In this document: positions 33,701 to 46,412 of the stretch, piece by piece
Position numbering within the stretch: position 1 is the stretch's first letter
Layout of the letters: each line of letters begins with the position of its first letter
Origin: Larimichthys crocea
Lineage: Eukaryota > Chordata > Actinopteri > Sciaenidae
Length of the DNA stretch: 64,000 nt
Direction of reading: 5' to 3'
Assembly: GCF_000972845.2 (NCBI RefSeq)
Contig: NC_040028.1
Span: forward strand, 17,916,871 to 17,980,870
The notes under the pieces: model-generated
Database searches by the model: none
Told to the model about the DNA's origin: nothing
What the model saw: the letters and a program-made list of their open reading frames with translations, nothing else
Translations under genes and position numbers: made by a program

Positions 33701-35436
33701 CCTCAAATTACCGTTACAGCCAACTTAAAGGAGACGTCTGGAGATATTAATGTGGGAGCAATTTAAAAGTGTGCATGAATAGTTGGCCGGCAGGTGGCAC
33801 TATAATCCATAAAGGTAGGACAGGTAAGGTGGAAGGAGCAAACTACTTTTTGACTGCAACGCCACGCTTTAAGTTTTAGGCTTCGCAGTCAGAATTATTA
33901 TTTTCCTTATTGTGAACAAATCCTATGAAAACCATTCCTCTGTGCCATAGACCTGCATCGATCGACTATTTGGGTTTCTTTAGTTTGTTTCTTCGTCGCA
34001 ATAAACACGGAAACTGTTTTAAGTCAATCCCACATACACCGTCCTCTCCACAGCTCCAAATGTGTATTAATCCACTGCTGAAAATAGTCCAGATCAAACG
34101 CACTATTTACTCTCCAAACGACCCATCCTGATAATAAACACCTGTATATCTCTTAGAGTATTACTGATCCATACTTAAACTTGCTATCGAGTACATAAGT
34201 GCGTTCGCATCCGGATGGTTCAATCCTAAATTGAGTGTGAAAAATTGGACACTTCTGGCGGCAAAAGAAGGGGCTGGAGCTGTACAAACTGTTTTACATT
34301 ACACATTTTTCTCACATCTTAGTATTTTAATATTTTTATGTTTCATTTTTACTGCTTGTCTGTTATTGTTGTTCATCTGACGTGCGCTGCTGCCTTTCTT
34401 GACCAGGTCACCCTTGTGAAAGAGGTCTAGATCTCAATGGGTTTTTAAAATCTGGTTAAATAAAGATTATAATAATAATAATAACAATAATACATTTAGA
34501 TTTTGGCAGTCAAATGTTGCACGGTTGCAGTTTGGTGAAGAAGAAGAAGAAGAAGAAGAAGTGGTAAAATGTCGCTGTTTCTTCGTCTGTGTTAGATGTT
34601 TTGAATGCATGAAGATTAGATTGAAGACTAGCACTTGTTAATTTACACAAACCATGCACATGAACACATAAAGACATGAACACTGTCACAAACAGCCACA
34701 CAGACTACAGAAAAACTGTCCTATCCTGTGCAGGCTTACGTCCGTGTGCAGCCGTCTTCACAGAGGGAAACTGAGTCAGCTCCTTCTCTATGTAGTACAG
34801 AATTTTCATTGAGTCCTGGTCTGGACTGGCTTTGAGTCGATAACCACTGCGCACTGTGGATGTGGACACACACATACAGCACAGGGACATAACCATGCAA
34901 ACACCAAGACACAGATTTAAATAAGAAACATGCAGATATTTCTTCTGTAGGTTAGAGACGATGACGGATGAAATGAGGGTTAGTGCAGCCTGTTACAGAT
35001 CTTAACCGTCGCTGACGCTCACCTCCATGCAGGTTGTTCTCCACTGAGGGGATAGAGGCCATCTTTGGGTCCATGAGGGATGAAGGTGCAAGAGGAACCA
35101 CAGTAGGTACACCAGGAATGTAGTATGGATACGCAGGAGGCTGAGCGGGCGGTACACCGTTCGCTTTTCTCCCTGCCTCATATACTGAGCACAACATCGA
35201 AACAGTGAACCCTCCATACAGAGTAAATGCTGTGCGCTTTGTGACCGATGTTTTGTGTTACTACTCACGGTGTCGTGGACAGCAGCATGTTTCAGGACAG
35301 CAGCAGCAGCGGACGTAGCAGCAGCAGGAGTGAGGGCAACACTGGCACCAGCAGATCCCCATCAACAACAGGAACAAGACGCTTCCCAGGACCACAGAGC
35401 CCACAAACGCCCACTCTTCAATAAAGACACACAAAC
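30784..35436. repeat. Large duplicate, copy 2 (intact) of the ildr2 3' half
   Basis: This copy aligns with 25687-30518 and carries open ildr2 exons 5-9. It continues beyond 35436 into ildr2 intron 4 and the upstream exons, so it is the copy joined to the rest of the gene. Confidence 0.85.
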
Positions 35437-38400
35437 ACTCGTTATTCAGCGTGGTGTGATTAAGTTAGAAGAAATAGGATACATAATTTATAGCTCAACT
35501 ACAACAAATAAAGAACTTTACAGTTTTCTTTTTTGAAGGCCTTGGTTTACTCGGCCTCGGACAACGAGGACTCAGGATTTTATTTCAAGAGCACAGTCAC
35601 AACCAGATATCGTCAGTGTTTCCCATTAATCAGCTAACAACGTCTAATTTGTCCTGTCACTATCATAATAAACCCAAAGTTCAGTTTCAGTTCACTCTCC
35701 GGATCAGAGCAACTTTAATATTAACAAATCAAATAAGAGAGTGAAGAGAGAAATCTTCTATAATAACAATAATAATAATAACAAAGAGTCCGTCTGTAAA
35801 ACAGCATCCCAGAGAGAACACACAGCAGTCTGTACATCCTGCAGTACACTGACTGATAAGGCTGGGAGCCATCACCCAAAGAGATTTGACAAACAGTGGC
35901 TACATGTCATCGTGTCTGGTCTCGGTTCAGGTTGTACAAGCTATTATGACTAGTACATGATCAAATGTGATCAAAGATCTTTGACACTGGACAGCACCAA
36001 CCCATATTACCCAGCGTTTATGTGTACATGACAAAAATACCAAAAATAAGAGAATTTATTTATTGAATTGAAGTTTATTTATAGTTTATGTGAAATAAAC
36101 TGAATATTTTGTTATAGTTTACAAAAAAAAATGAAAAAAACTGACAAAGATGTTTTTTTTGCAAGCGCCTGTTCACTCTAAATATGTACATAAAAACAAA
36201 CAGACACACATGCACAGATAAAGATATACCGACTCCTGTTAAAGGATTAAGAACATTAGCCGCCTCCAAAGTCCTAAACACATCACAGGATACTTATAAA
36301 ATATTGTACGGACAAATTAATTCAGCGACGAGCGAGAAAGACGAAAGACAAAAGAAAGACAAACATTTTAAACAAACATCTTGGTTAACGTGAACTTCAT
36401 TTGGACGTGAAAATAAAGGGGAAAGGTGAAATGTTCACACTGAACGTCCATCACAGTTTACAAACTGATTTAAAGACTCAGCTTTGGCCTGTATTTGCTA
36501 TAGAAGCTTTAGATGCTGTAATCTGTCTTAACTGATCATCTGACCACTTGTACTTCTTGGACTTTGTTGTAGCGAGCTTGCTGTGTTTCCACATGTCAGA
36601 CAGACAATGATTAAAAACTAAACTTGTAATAAACCAGAATGTTGCTTTTAAAAGCAGGCCGACGTTTCTGTCACCTCCTCAGTGATGTAACCAGAGACAA
36701 CCGAGCACTAAAAAAGGAAACCTCAGGCAAACTCTGGGGATCTCTGACTGTCTGCTATCCACCATCACATCTCTAAAACATGCAGTCTAATAACACACTT
36801 CCTCAGGGTGTGCCGAGAAGTAAAACCCACTCGAAACCGCTCGTTAAGTCAACACATATCCCCAGAGGAATTCAAATCATGAGCACAGACGAAGGATAAA
36901 GATTTATTTTATCCCTTACTGTATATTTTATTTCATCATTTTGTCTCTCTCTCAAATGTGGGAAGCTCACAGGCTCGTGAATATTTGTTAGTCAAAGAGA
37001 GTGAAAGTTAAACATTAGGAGGCGTGATAGGGAAGCTAGAAGACGCCATGCAGTGAGTGCAGGTGAGGTGCCGTACCTGGCATAATCGCCACATCAAACT
37101 CAGGTAGGAGATCGTCCTGTTGACCTGTGCTGCCTGCAGAGAGAGGGAGAGCACAGGTGAAGGCCAGCGGAGGAAGCAGGAAGCAAGAGTCAAAAGGTCA
37201 GGCAAAAAAATTTGGTAGCAGAGTGGATGATTAATGATCATGCATCAAAATCAGCACTAAATTTCGAATTCGTGGATATTATCGCATATTAAAGACATTC
37301 GTGGTCGTCAGAGGGTGAATCCTAATGACATCAATCTGTAACTGCTTATCCTCATCAGGGTCACAGGGGTGGCACAGCTGATTTAGGGCGAGAGGTGGGG
37401 CACACCCTGGACAAGTATCCAATTCATCACAGGGCACATCGAGACAAACAGGTTTAGAGTCACCAATTAACCTGTTAAGTGCACGTCTTCGGACTGTCGG
37501 AGGAACCCACTCAGATACAGGGAGAACATGCAAACTCCACACAAGAAAGGCCCCAGCCGAGGTTCAAACAAGGAACCGGCCTCTAATGTCTTTGGTGATC
37601 CCTTAATTTGTAATTTAGCACCAATATCAGGTGCAAAAACAAAACAAAAAAACTAATGCACTGCACACTGAACTAAAATGATGAACACGGTAAACACTGC
37701 GGCAAGTACTGAGCCTTTGTACATGGGCCGCACACACGACCTAGTGACCTAACTGGCACCTCCACAAATAATGTTTAATTTAAACTATGAATGGTCATCA
37801 GAAGAGGACGAAGGGAAGGAAAAGAAGACCGAATACTTCAATGCAAACCTCCAAGTGTGCTCATACGAGACACGGGACAAATTAGATGAAGAGCAAAAAC
37901 AAAAAGCTATACAGCATCAGCTTTGAAGTGCTATCAGACGTGGCTAAGTCTCAAAAATATTAAAGTTGACTGGGCTGCGGTTCAGATCTGTGCTGTGCAG
38001 TCCCAGTCCAGCTGAAGTGGAAACATGTGTGCAGGCGGAGCCAAATAAATTCACAAATAAACAAACCTGTTGTCACTTTTTAGTGTCTGCTTCTAGAACT
38101 GTTGTCTAAAAGCAAGGTTGTGCTGTTATACTGAATATCAGCACGGCTGTGCCAAAGTTAATCACAGCCGTGCAACCTGCTGCAGACTCTGACTTCGTTA
38201 GCACATAAATCACGCTCTTCGGTTTTCATGTCCAGAATTCGTGCCACTAAAATATGATGCCAAAGTGTTTACAAACATGAACCTATGATCGTGAACATTA
38301 GTCGTGTAAGTCAGAGTTCAGAGGTCAGAACTTTACTTTTAATCTAATTTTAGCAGGAGGCCGAGCAGTACTATGTTTCTGCAACGAGGTGCACGCCACA

Positions 38401-41400
38401 AATGAGCCTCTCTGGTGGCGTTAACACTAATACAAAAAATGAATTAATGCACATAGTGATCATGCCTACAGACACACACACACACATGTATATATATATC
38501 AGGAGGAGGACACAGGGGAGACAGTGTGTGTGTGTGTGTGAGGACAACGAATGAGTTTTGGAAACTGGGGCACGTAAAGATTCTGGGACAGCAGATTTCC
38601 ATGGGAGCTCATCAAATAAAGGTCACACAAATTGTGCGGTTGGAGAACAGTGGCTCTTTTGTGCTTCGTAGATAAACAGAAATAAAAGAAATAAAGAGAG
38701 TGCAACAGGTGATCTGACACAGAGACATAACTACAGGTGTTTATCACCAGGTGTCTGTAATAATTACAGTAAAGACCCGATCTGTCTGCAGACTAAACGC
38801 CCGTCAAGTGTGCTGAGTCGACTGTTACCGTGGAGAGACGAAATAACTGTACACCCTTTTCCCACCTTGGTCCCTCCTGGCCTGGCACGCTCATCTACAT
38901 ACCATGAAGCTCAGTAACACTGAGTAACCTGAGAGAGCCGAGGAGGTATGCAGCCCCGAGAGGGAGAGGGAGAGGGAGGAGGCGGTGAATGATGCAGGAA
39001 TGAGCAACGGAGGAGTACGTAAGGAGATTTAGCAAGATGAAAGGGAGAGAGAAATTAGTCAGAATGAAAAATTTAACCAGAGATCAAGAAGATGATGAGA
39101 CAAGACGCGTGACTACTTGCTTAAAGGAACAGAGCTGAGGTGGAGGTGGGACGATTGACGCTGTTTCCATGCACAGCCGGCAGTCAGCGAACACAAGAAG
39201 TTTAAAACCAACAGACAGCGCTCAGACTATCCAGGCTCAGTCCCAGCGGGCACGGCTACGTCGTGATCACGGCCTCTCTAGACAATGATGACCCGAGGAG
39301 ACATGGCACCTTTCAGAAGTGGCTCTCCAAATACATTTAGTTAATTATAATGATACAATCAGTCACTTAGCACAGAGGAGATCGAGCACGGCAGATTTTT
39401 AAAAAAATAAAACACTCCTGTGCAAACTTCAGATCGTGAAAAAAGCAGCCAAAAGGGCAACAACTATGTGACAGACTGATTCTTATAGTAGAAGCAGATA
39501 AACTAAAGGAAAGTGACCAAATCTGAGCTAGATAATACAGCCTACAGTCTTCAACCATGGACAAGAGACTAAGAGAACAGCTCTTCAATAGCATCAGTTC
39601 ACGTTACTGCATCATGAGAATCATTTATTTTGTCAAAAGTAACTTATTATTGGATATTAATGCTCACAGTTTACTCAATATCATCTTGATGCCTAGTCAG
39701 GCACGGTATTGGTTGAAGATGCAGTCACATCTCCCTTTAATCAAAACCCTCTCTCTCTCTCTCTTTGACTTGATATATTTTTTAAATCTCACAAATTATT
39801 ATGACAAAAATTGGTGGACCCCCTGCAGTACCTCTGCAGACCCCCTACGGGTAGTGGACCCCTGGTCTAGGCAAAGAGTTTCCCAGATCTGTCCCCGGTG
39901 GGACTGCAGGGGTAACGTGTTAATCAGAGAGCTTTAGAGGTGACGGTAGTCTTATTTGTTACCTAATTCTCAGTTTTGGTGAATCAAAATGTAGCGTAGA
40001 GAAGTCAGAACTTTATGAAACACCAACCTGGCAATGAAGTTGTTTTACACACTCCCAAAAACTCAAAGTGGTCTTGTTATTCTCACACGTCTAATCCCTC
40101 CCCTCTCCTCTCCTGTGAGCCGACTATAATCAGATTAGTGCTCAGTCGAGGAGCTCGTTATGAATGAGCAGACGCTGACGCTACGAGCACGTCGTCGGGT
40201 TAGTCAGACCTGATCGAAGAAAAACGTTTGTAACTGTAACTTGTAACTTTTAGATCGCATTGCTGTGAGAGTTTAGCCTTGTCCTTCACTTCGCTTTGTC
40301 TACGTCCGTCTCTTCATGTCCACACCAGCAGCAGCTCTTAACGAGCTCTGAAAAAAGCACGTTGTCATGGTAACAGCTTAAGGACAACAATGGTCTCCAC
40401 AATGTGAAAGAGAAAGAGAGAAACAGGCAAGTTTCATTGAGAGAAAAACCGTGAATCCCTGAACTTTAACTTAGAGGAGGCATGTGTAATCATTAATCAG
40501 ATGCACAGACAGTTTCTGACTTTGACCATTCGTCCCGAGAGCAGAGCAACATAGACGCCACCTACATATAGAAAGTAACGTCACTGAACTTCATATGGAA
40601 CCAAACAAACAAGCCAGCAGATCGCCATCAGGCTCCATGTTTGTTTTGAGCTCTCACATCATGATTAAAGATTTAATGTAGGCATACCGAGCACCAGTAA
40701 CTCCACCTGGCCCTCGTTCTTCCCCTCCAGGTCATCAGAGATGATGACTTTGCAGAAGTACACGCCGCTGTCGCCCCACTCCAGCTTCCCGATACGCAGG
40801 CTGGCCTCTGCAACGGAGACAGGAAACAAAGTTACAACATGCTGGAAGAGGTCAAATGAGATCATGTTGACAAAGCAACTGACTGTAAATGACTTGATTC
40901 CAACAAATTCTCAGTGTTTAGATACAACGTACACTGACACCTGTGTGTTTCTGTATGAATACTAGCACTGATACAAGCAAAAATGAGCTAAATTATGATT
41001 TAAATCAATAAACAGTTGATAAAATGAAGCAAAATTACAAATCTGACCAGACATTTGCTTCGTGACACATCCTACTATCCTCTTTGGATGCCTAATAAAA
41101 TACACCTATAACTTGACACTTTACAGCAAATACTGTTTATTTAAGCTTTTAACTTTTGTATTTTTATCATCTGCATCCAGGATTAAATTAAATTTGTTGT
41201 GTGTCGATTTAGCCTCTGGGGGCAACGGCCAATGTTTCTGGGCATCCGGTGTAGCCTAGAAAACGGATAACAGATATCCGGGCCAAGACTTTTTCTGCTT
41301 TTTGTTCTGCACATGCATGCAGACAACTTTCAACGGCTAATAAAAGCTAAATCCTTGTGAGACAATAGTTGATTTTCAGCCATTAACAATGCATTCCTTG

Positions 41401-41702
41401 TCTTTTGCTTTCTTGCAGTCGAGCGTCAATTCTACAAACGGAGATCAGAGCACTTCTTGTACCAAAATCTCAGTCCCTGCACTCGTATGCAGACATCTGC
41501 ATGTGAAAAATAATTCAAATACTATTCGATTATTTAAATTTATCCTTCATCATGTCAGTGAACCTTTATTTTTTATTGTATTTAAGGATGACAGCAGGGC
41601 TTTGTTGGACGTGACACATTTGGATAGAAGACGGGTGTTTTGTCTTGATAAGGCTTGAGGTTTAACAAGGAGTCATCCATGAATAGCAGTGAGAGCAGGG
41701 GG

Positions 41703-41736
<34 letters not shown>

Positions 41737-44700
41737 TGCTCTACTCTATTGTGAGACAAAGACAAAGGAGGTTTATTTAGAGAACAGGAAACACGGAGCA
41801 CCGTCAGCTCTGATTGCTGACTGCACCGGTCAAACAAACTTTCTCACAGAGAGGATAAAAAAATCATGACTTTACGGTCGACGATGGTGATGTCTCTGCC
41901 TTTGTAGTGCTCCGCCAGCGTCAGTGAGCGTCCCTGCGCCGAGGCCACAATCCGAACAGTGCGGATCTTGTCGGAGCACTCCAGGTGGGACGTGGATCCC
42001 AGATCGGAGACCTGGGCGCCGAGAGACTCGGACATGGTGAAGGCCTCTCGCGTGCGATCCCGACAGTAGGACTTGTACCACCACTGCACCACCGGGGTCT
42101 GAGTGGAGGCCGTTTGGAAGTGACATTTGAGGTCGACGGCCTGGAAGAGCATCGCATGCTGCTGCTTCTCTGGCACTGTGACATGTACTCCATCGCACAC
42201 ACACACTGACACACACAAAACAAAGAAAGAAAGAACATGGGAATAAGTTACAATGGACACAAACTTCACTGAGTCATTCAAATGTTACTCAAACACGTCA
42301 GTGTCAGGACTGAGAAACAGCCCAAGGTGACATCTTCAAATTGCGACCAACAGTGACAAACTCAAAGAAATTGAGTTTACAACAATATAAAACAAAGAAA
42401 AGTAGCAAGTCCTCACATTTGAGAAGCTGGGCCCAGAAAATGTTTGAAAAATGACTTAAATAAATAAAATAAAGACAAGTCCACTTTGTTAGCTACACAT
42501 ATTTGAAGATCAATTTGAGGAATGTCACTTGTGTTGCTTTAAAACTGTGCATCGAGAGTAGTTTCTTATCATAGATAGTATAAAGAGTGGACGTCGTGTC
42601 CGTGACGTCGCCCACAGGTTTCCAAAGACCTGTTGTGCAGCTCAGTGTGGACGCTCTGGCTGCCACCACCTTGGTAGCCCTGCCTCTTCCACCTCTTGGC
42701 TAAAGATGTGGATCATCGATGGACCTGAGGCGGGCTGAATGAAGCCTGGTTGCTCAAACAAGCCATCAGTAACAGCACCAATCAGGAAGTGAATAAAAAT
42801 GTTCAATATAATTCAAATAAATGTCGTTTTGTCCAACAAACCTAAAAATATTCAGATAAAACAATCTTCACATTTCCGAAGCTGGAAACCCTATCTTGCT
42901 AACTTGTCAGGAAGTGAATAAAAATGTTCAATATAATTCAAATAAATGTCATTTTGTCCAACAAACCTAAAAATATTCAGCTGCCGATCAAATAAGATAA
43001 AACAATCTTCACATTTCAAAAGCTGGAATTCATGCATGACAAGTTAAACAGATTCTTTGTTTGGTTAATTTTTAACTCATTGTTACAGCTCGAGTCATAT
43101 TTAGTTGGCCCACATTCTTTTAAATGGGGCAGACAAACTCTAAATGAGTCCAGATCAGTGCAGCTGCAGCTGAGTGTAGACAATGACAAGTTAAAGACAG
43201 GAAAAGGATGCAGATGACACGCTGACCACAGTACAGCTTCTGTGACGACACCTGGGAGAAGTTTAGCGTCATATCAAAATAAGAGTAAAGACATGAACAG
43301 AGATAATCTGCGTGGAGGGGGGGTCGGTCCTCTGCTGCTCGGCACTGAGGTCAGGGAGGTTACATTCCTGTGTGCGTGGGGGACGGGTGTGCTGGAGAGA
43401 GGCAGGGGGTTGTCATCACACAGAGGGAGGAGATGGAGAGTCAGACGCTCGTGGTTGCTTTCTGCTCGTCATGTTTAGGAGTTAGGTGGGGCAGGAAGTG
43501 ACTCTAAACATTTTCCAGAAGACAGGAAATCAAAACAAAAGCAAGTGCACCGGCCCGAGGAGAGGGACGCTTACAGCATTCATCTAAAATGGACGCTTGA
43601 GTCTGTTTGTTTCCACCAGGCACCAGTTTTTAATCCACGTCAGCTGATCAATTAAATGTTTAGTAACAGTGCATATGGTTTATACTGGAAAACAGGAGCT
43701 GGTAACCTCATTAAATGTCTTTAATGTTGGAGTGTGTTAAGTTTGTGTCCATTGCAGGCTGGACCAAAGGAGAGCTGAAGGTTTTTTCATCGATCAGAAT
43801 CTGAGCCAGAGCAAAGGTTTTAATATCAATTATTATTATGAGTCAATGAAACATTGCGATATATTCAGGCGTTGTGTTTTGTGTTGACTAACAGTTCAAA
43901 TCTCAAAGGTTTTGACTTTGCGTCAATGTAAAACAAAGACAAGCAGCAAACTCTCATTTAAAGAAGCAGCATGTAGGATTTAGTGGCAGACTGCAACCTC
44001 CTCATGTCACCTTTGTCTTATAAACTACGGTGGCTGCAAAATGCATGAAAATCACCCTTTCCAGAGCAAGTATTTGTCTGTTCAGGGCTACTAAACATGG
44101 CCATTGAACATGGCAGACTCCTTGGATGAGGACACGCGGCATCTGTAGATATAAAAGTCTCGTTCTAAGATAACAACAACATAACTTTAGTGATTATACA
44201 TGAATGAAAACATACTAGAGCTCCAAAATCTGACACATTGGACCTTTAAAAAGCTGCCTTATAAAAACTGACTAATCGACTGATCGACTAATCAATTAAA
44301 CTAAAGTTTAAAGTGTGTTACTGATACTGATGATGAGCATCATCACGTTTCTACTTCACGCTGCACTTGTTCTGCACATTTCTTAACGACAGCGACTAGA
44401 ACTTTTTGCAGGATAAGAGAGCTGAGCAAACTCTTAAATTCCTCTCACGGTCTTCCTCTTTGTTTCTTTTTTTATGGACCAGTCCATTGTTAAGGCTATG
44501 CTGAACCCCCCTCCTGTGTCCCACTTCAGGAGCTAAGAGAGGGGGGAGTAAGAGGAGGAGGAGGTCACAGACTCCCAACCAATAGGAGAAGCTGGCTTTA
44601 TCCAGCTGGGTTGTGAACCGACCAATTAACTGCAAGAGATTTAAACCAAACCGTTAACTCTGTGAAGGCCCGAATCAGTCGGAGGTGAGAGGATGTTTGC

Positions 44701-46412
44701 ATGAACAAACAGAAACTGCTGGATGTGTCACCGGCAGGGCTGAAAGTGACGGATAAGTGTTGTTTATGTGGAGTTCACCTCAGGTGTGACTCACTGTAGG
44801 TTAATGATCAGGTCACAGAGGCAGCAGCTCGTCTCCTCCTCCACCTGCACGCAGACTGAAGGCCTCATCTTAAGACCAGACCTTTTTTTAAACAGTGCGT
44901 GGTCATAACTGTGTTCCAGGTCAGAGCTCTGCTGGCTGCATGTTTCCTGAACACAGCCGGTCTTTTCCTCTCCGAAGTTGTCACATTTCCTGCTTTTACT
45001 GCGTCGTGCATTCCTTCACATTGACTCATTAGCCCAACAGAAAAACACTGATAACGCTCAATATAGTCTAGATAAAGGATTTCAATGCAATTCTACAGCA
45101 ACACTCAGAAAGTTTCTGATAAATGACGGGAGCATTTCGGTCAGGGGAGCTCAGGGACGTTTTATCACAGGTATATTTTTCAGCTGTCTTGAGAACAAAT
45201 GAGCTGATGATCACATCCTCACATCACATCACACCTAACCCTAACCCTAACAGTTCAGGGAGTGTTTGCCTGGAAAATGACTAAAAATTATGAAACAATT
45301 CTCAAAATTCTCAGCTGACTCATCGATGAATCATTGCCGATGTTATAATGTATCTTCATAGTACAGCTCTAACATTACACACTGTACCTCTGGTACTTTT
45401 AATGTACGATAAGACTGTGTGTACTACACAGTACTACATGTACTGCTACTGTTTTACTGCAGTTTATATAGTACACTACAATTTATATAGTAAACTACAG
45501 TTTATACTTTATAGAGTAAACTACAGTTTATATAGTAAACTACAGTTTATGTACAGGTCTATAATAAACTACTATTTATAGGGTAAACTACAGTATCTAT
45601 ACACAAACTACAGTTTATATACAATTCATATAGTAAACTACAGTTTATATACAGTTTTGATACAAAAACTATAGTTTATGTACAATTTATATAGTAAACT
45701 AAAGTTTATATACAGTTTAGAAACTACAGTTTAGAAAGTAAACTAGTGTATAGGGTAAGCTACAGTTTATATAGTTAACTACAGTTCATAGTTTATAGAG
45801 TAAACTACAGTTTATATACAGTTTATAAACTACAATTTATATAATAAACTATAGTTCATAGTTTAAAGAGTAAACTACAGTTTATATACAGTTTATAAAC
45901 TACACTTTATATAATAAACTATAGTTCATAGTTTATAAAGCAAACTACAGTTTATGTACAGTTTATATAGTAAGCCACAATTTATATAGTAACCTACAGT
46001 GATGTAGAATGCAGATGTTACAGCAAAGGTATAAGGTAATATCTCAAAAAGTAAACTACTGGCAGTATTACTACTACTACTACAATCCACACTACAAATC
46101 CCAGGCGGATTATTATGGTTGTCCCATACACTCACCCGCAGTGTTGTTAACTCGTTATAGACGTGTAAACCAACACTATAATGGCTCATCCATTTCTCTT
46201 ATAAATAAAGTGTAAATAAAGAAGAGGCTCTTTGCGCACGGACACATCTGAAAACAGAGTCTGGGATGAAGCAGTGCGTTTATTTAAGATCAACCTGTTG
46301 CGCTGTGCTTGTTAAAATGACACGTTTATATTAAAGCAAAGGTATTGTAGTGAAGAGAATAAGACTTACCTGAAGCTCCCAGTAAAATAGCCAGGCGGTA
46401 AAAGTTCATCAT
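31509..46412 (-). CDS. ildr2: Immunoglobulin-like domain-containing receptor 2 (angulin-3), last micro-exon not found
   Basis: ILDR2 is a paralogue of ILDR1 and LSR, found at tricellular contacts and in ER-rich tissues. Exons in gene order: 46370-46412, 41876-42205, 40688-40807, 37077-37133, 35269-35415, 35023-35184, 34740-34853, 33298-33499, 31509-32184. Phases join across all nine, giving 617 codons (human about 639). Exon 1 plus the start of exon 2 form the signal peptide. Exons 2-3 are one V-type Ig domain ([24 protein letters not shown]). Exon 4 is a 19-residue stalk. Exon 5 is the membrane helix and [19 protein letters not shown]. The tail has [19 protein letters not shown], an SR/ER-rich region, [12 protein letters not shown] and [10 protein letters not shown]. 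These signatures match ILDR2 rather than LSR. After NMNL the frame meets a donor (GTGAGT) and would otherwise read VSYL-stop. The true end is probably a short exon such as the human LVV ending. Confidence 0.92.
34539..34561. repeat. GAA microsatellite in ildr2 intron
   Basis: About eight GAA units; the copy 1 counterpart near 29645-29662 is shorter and interrupted. Confidence 0.8.
37288..37575 (-). mobile_element. Teleost SINE/LINE-tail repeat fragment
   Basis: GCTTATCCTCATCAGGGTCA, ACACCCTGGACAAGT, TTAGAGTCACCAATTAACCT and GGGAGAACATGCAAACTCCA are hallmark strings of a very common fish repeat. A reverse-oriented relative lies at 55018-55255. Located in ildr2 intron 3. Confidence 0.65.
39806..39885. 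mobile_element. Short interspersed repeat fragment, hAT-like
   Basis: GGTGGACCCCCTGCAGTACC and GTAGTGGACCCCTGGTCTAG resemble ends of teleost hAT-derived elements. No second end was identified. Confidence 0.3.
41704..41734. repeat. TG microsatellite in ildr2 intron 2
   Basis: Fifteen or so uninterrupted TG dinucleotides, close to ildr2 exon 2. Confidence 0.9.
43957..44250. mobile_element. Non-autonomous repeat ending in a GGACCTTTAA inverted end
   Basis: The element begins near TTTAAAGAAGCAGCATGTAG, runs through GATTTAGTGGCAGACTGCAA and ends ACACATTGGACCTTTAA. A related 5' part starting AAAGGTCCAGTGTGCAGG occurs at 33150-33240 and in the duplicate near 28273. The ends suggest a terminal-inverted-repeat element. 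Located in ildr2 intron 1. Confidence 0.5.
45234..45251. repeat. Short interstitial telomere-like run
   Basis: Three CCTAAC units in a row. Too short to imply a former chromosome end. Confidence 0.7.
45440..45990. repeat. Dense AT-rich repeat, GTAAACTACAGTTTATA motif, in ildr2 intron 1
   Basis: Roughly two dozen imperfect copies of ACTACAGTTTATATA and its partner strings (TATAGTAAACTACAGTTTAT) fill ~550 bases. Because AAACT and AGTTT alternate, each unit is partly self-complementary. The stretch lies about 400 bases from ildr2 exon 1. It is non-coding. Confidence 0.85.

Noticed and set aside
39557..39937. 126-codon open frame on the plus strand
   Set aside because: Low-complexity AT-rich DNA running into a repeat fragment inside an ildr2 intron; no domain or splice partners.
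45234..45251. Telomere-type repeat as a chromosome-fusion scar
   Set aside because: Only three units; easily due to chance.
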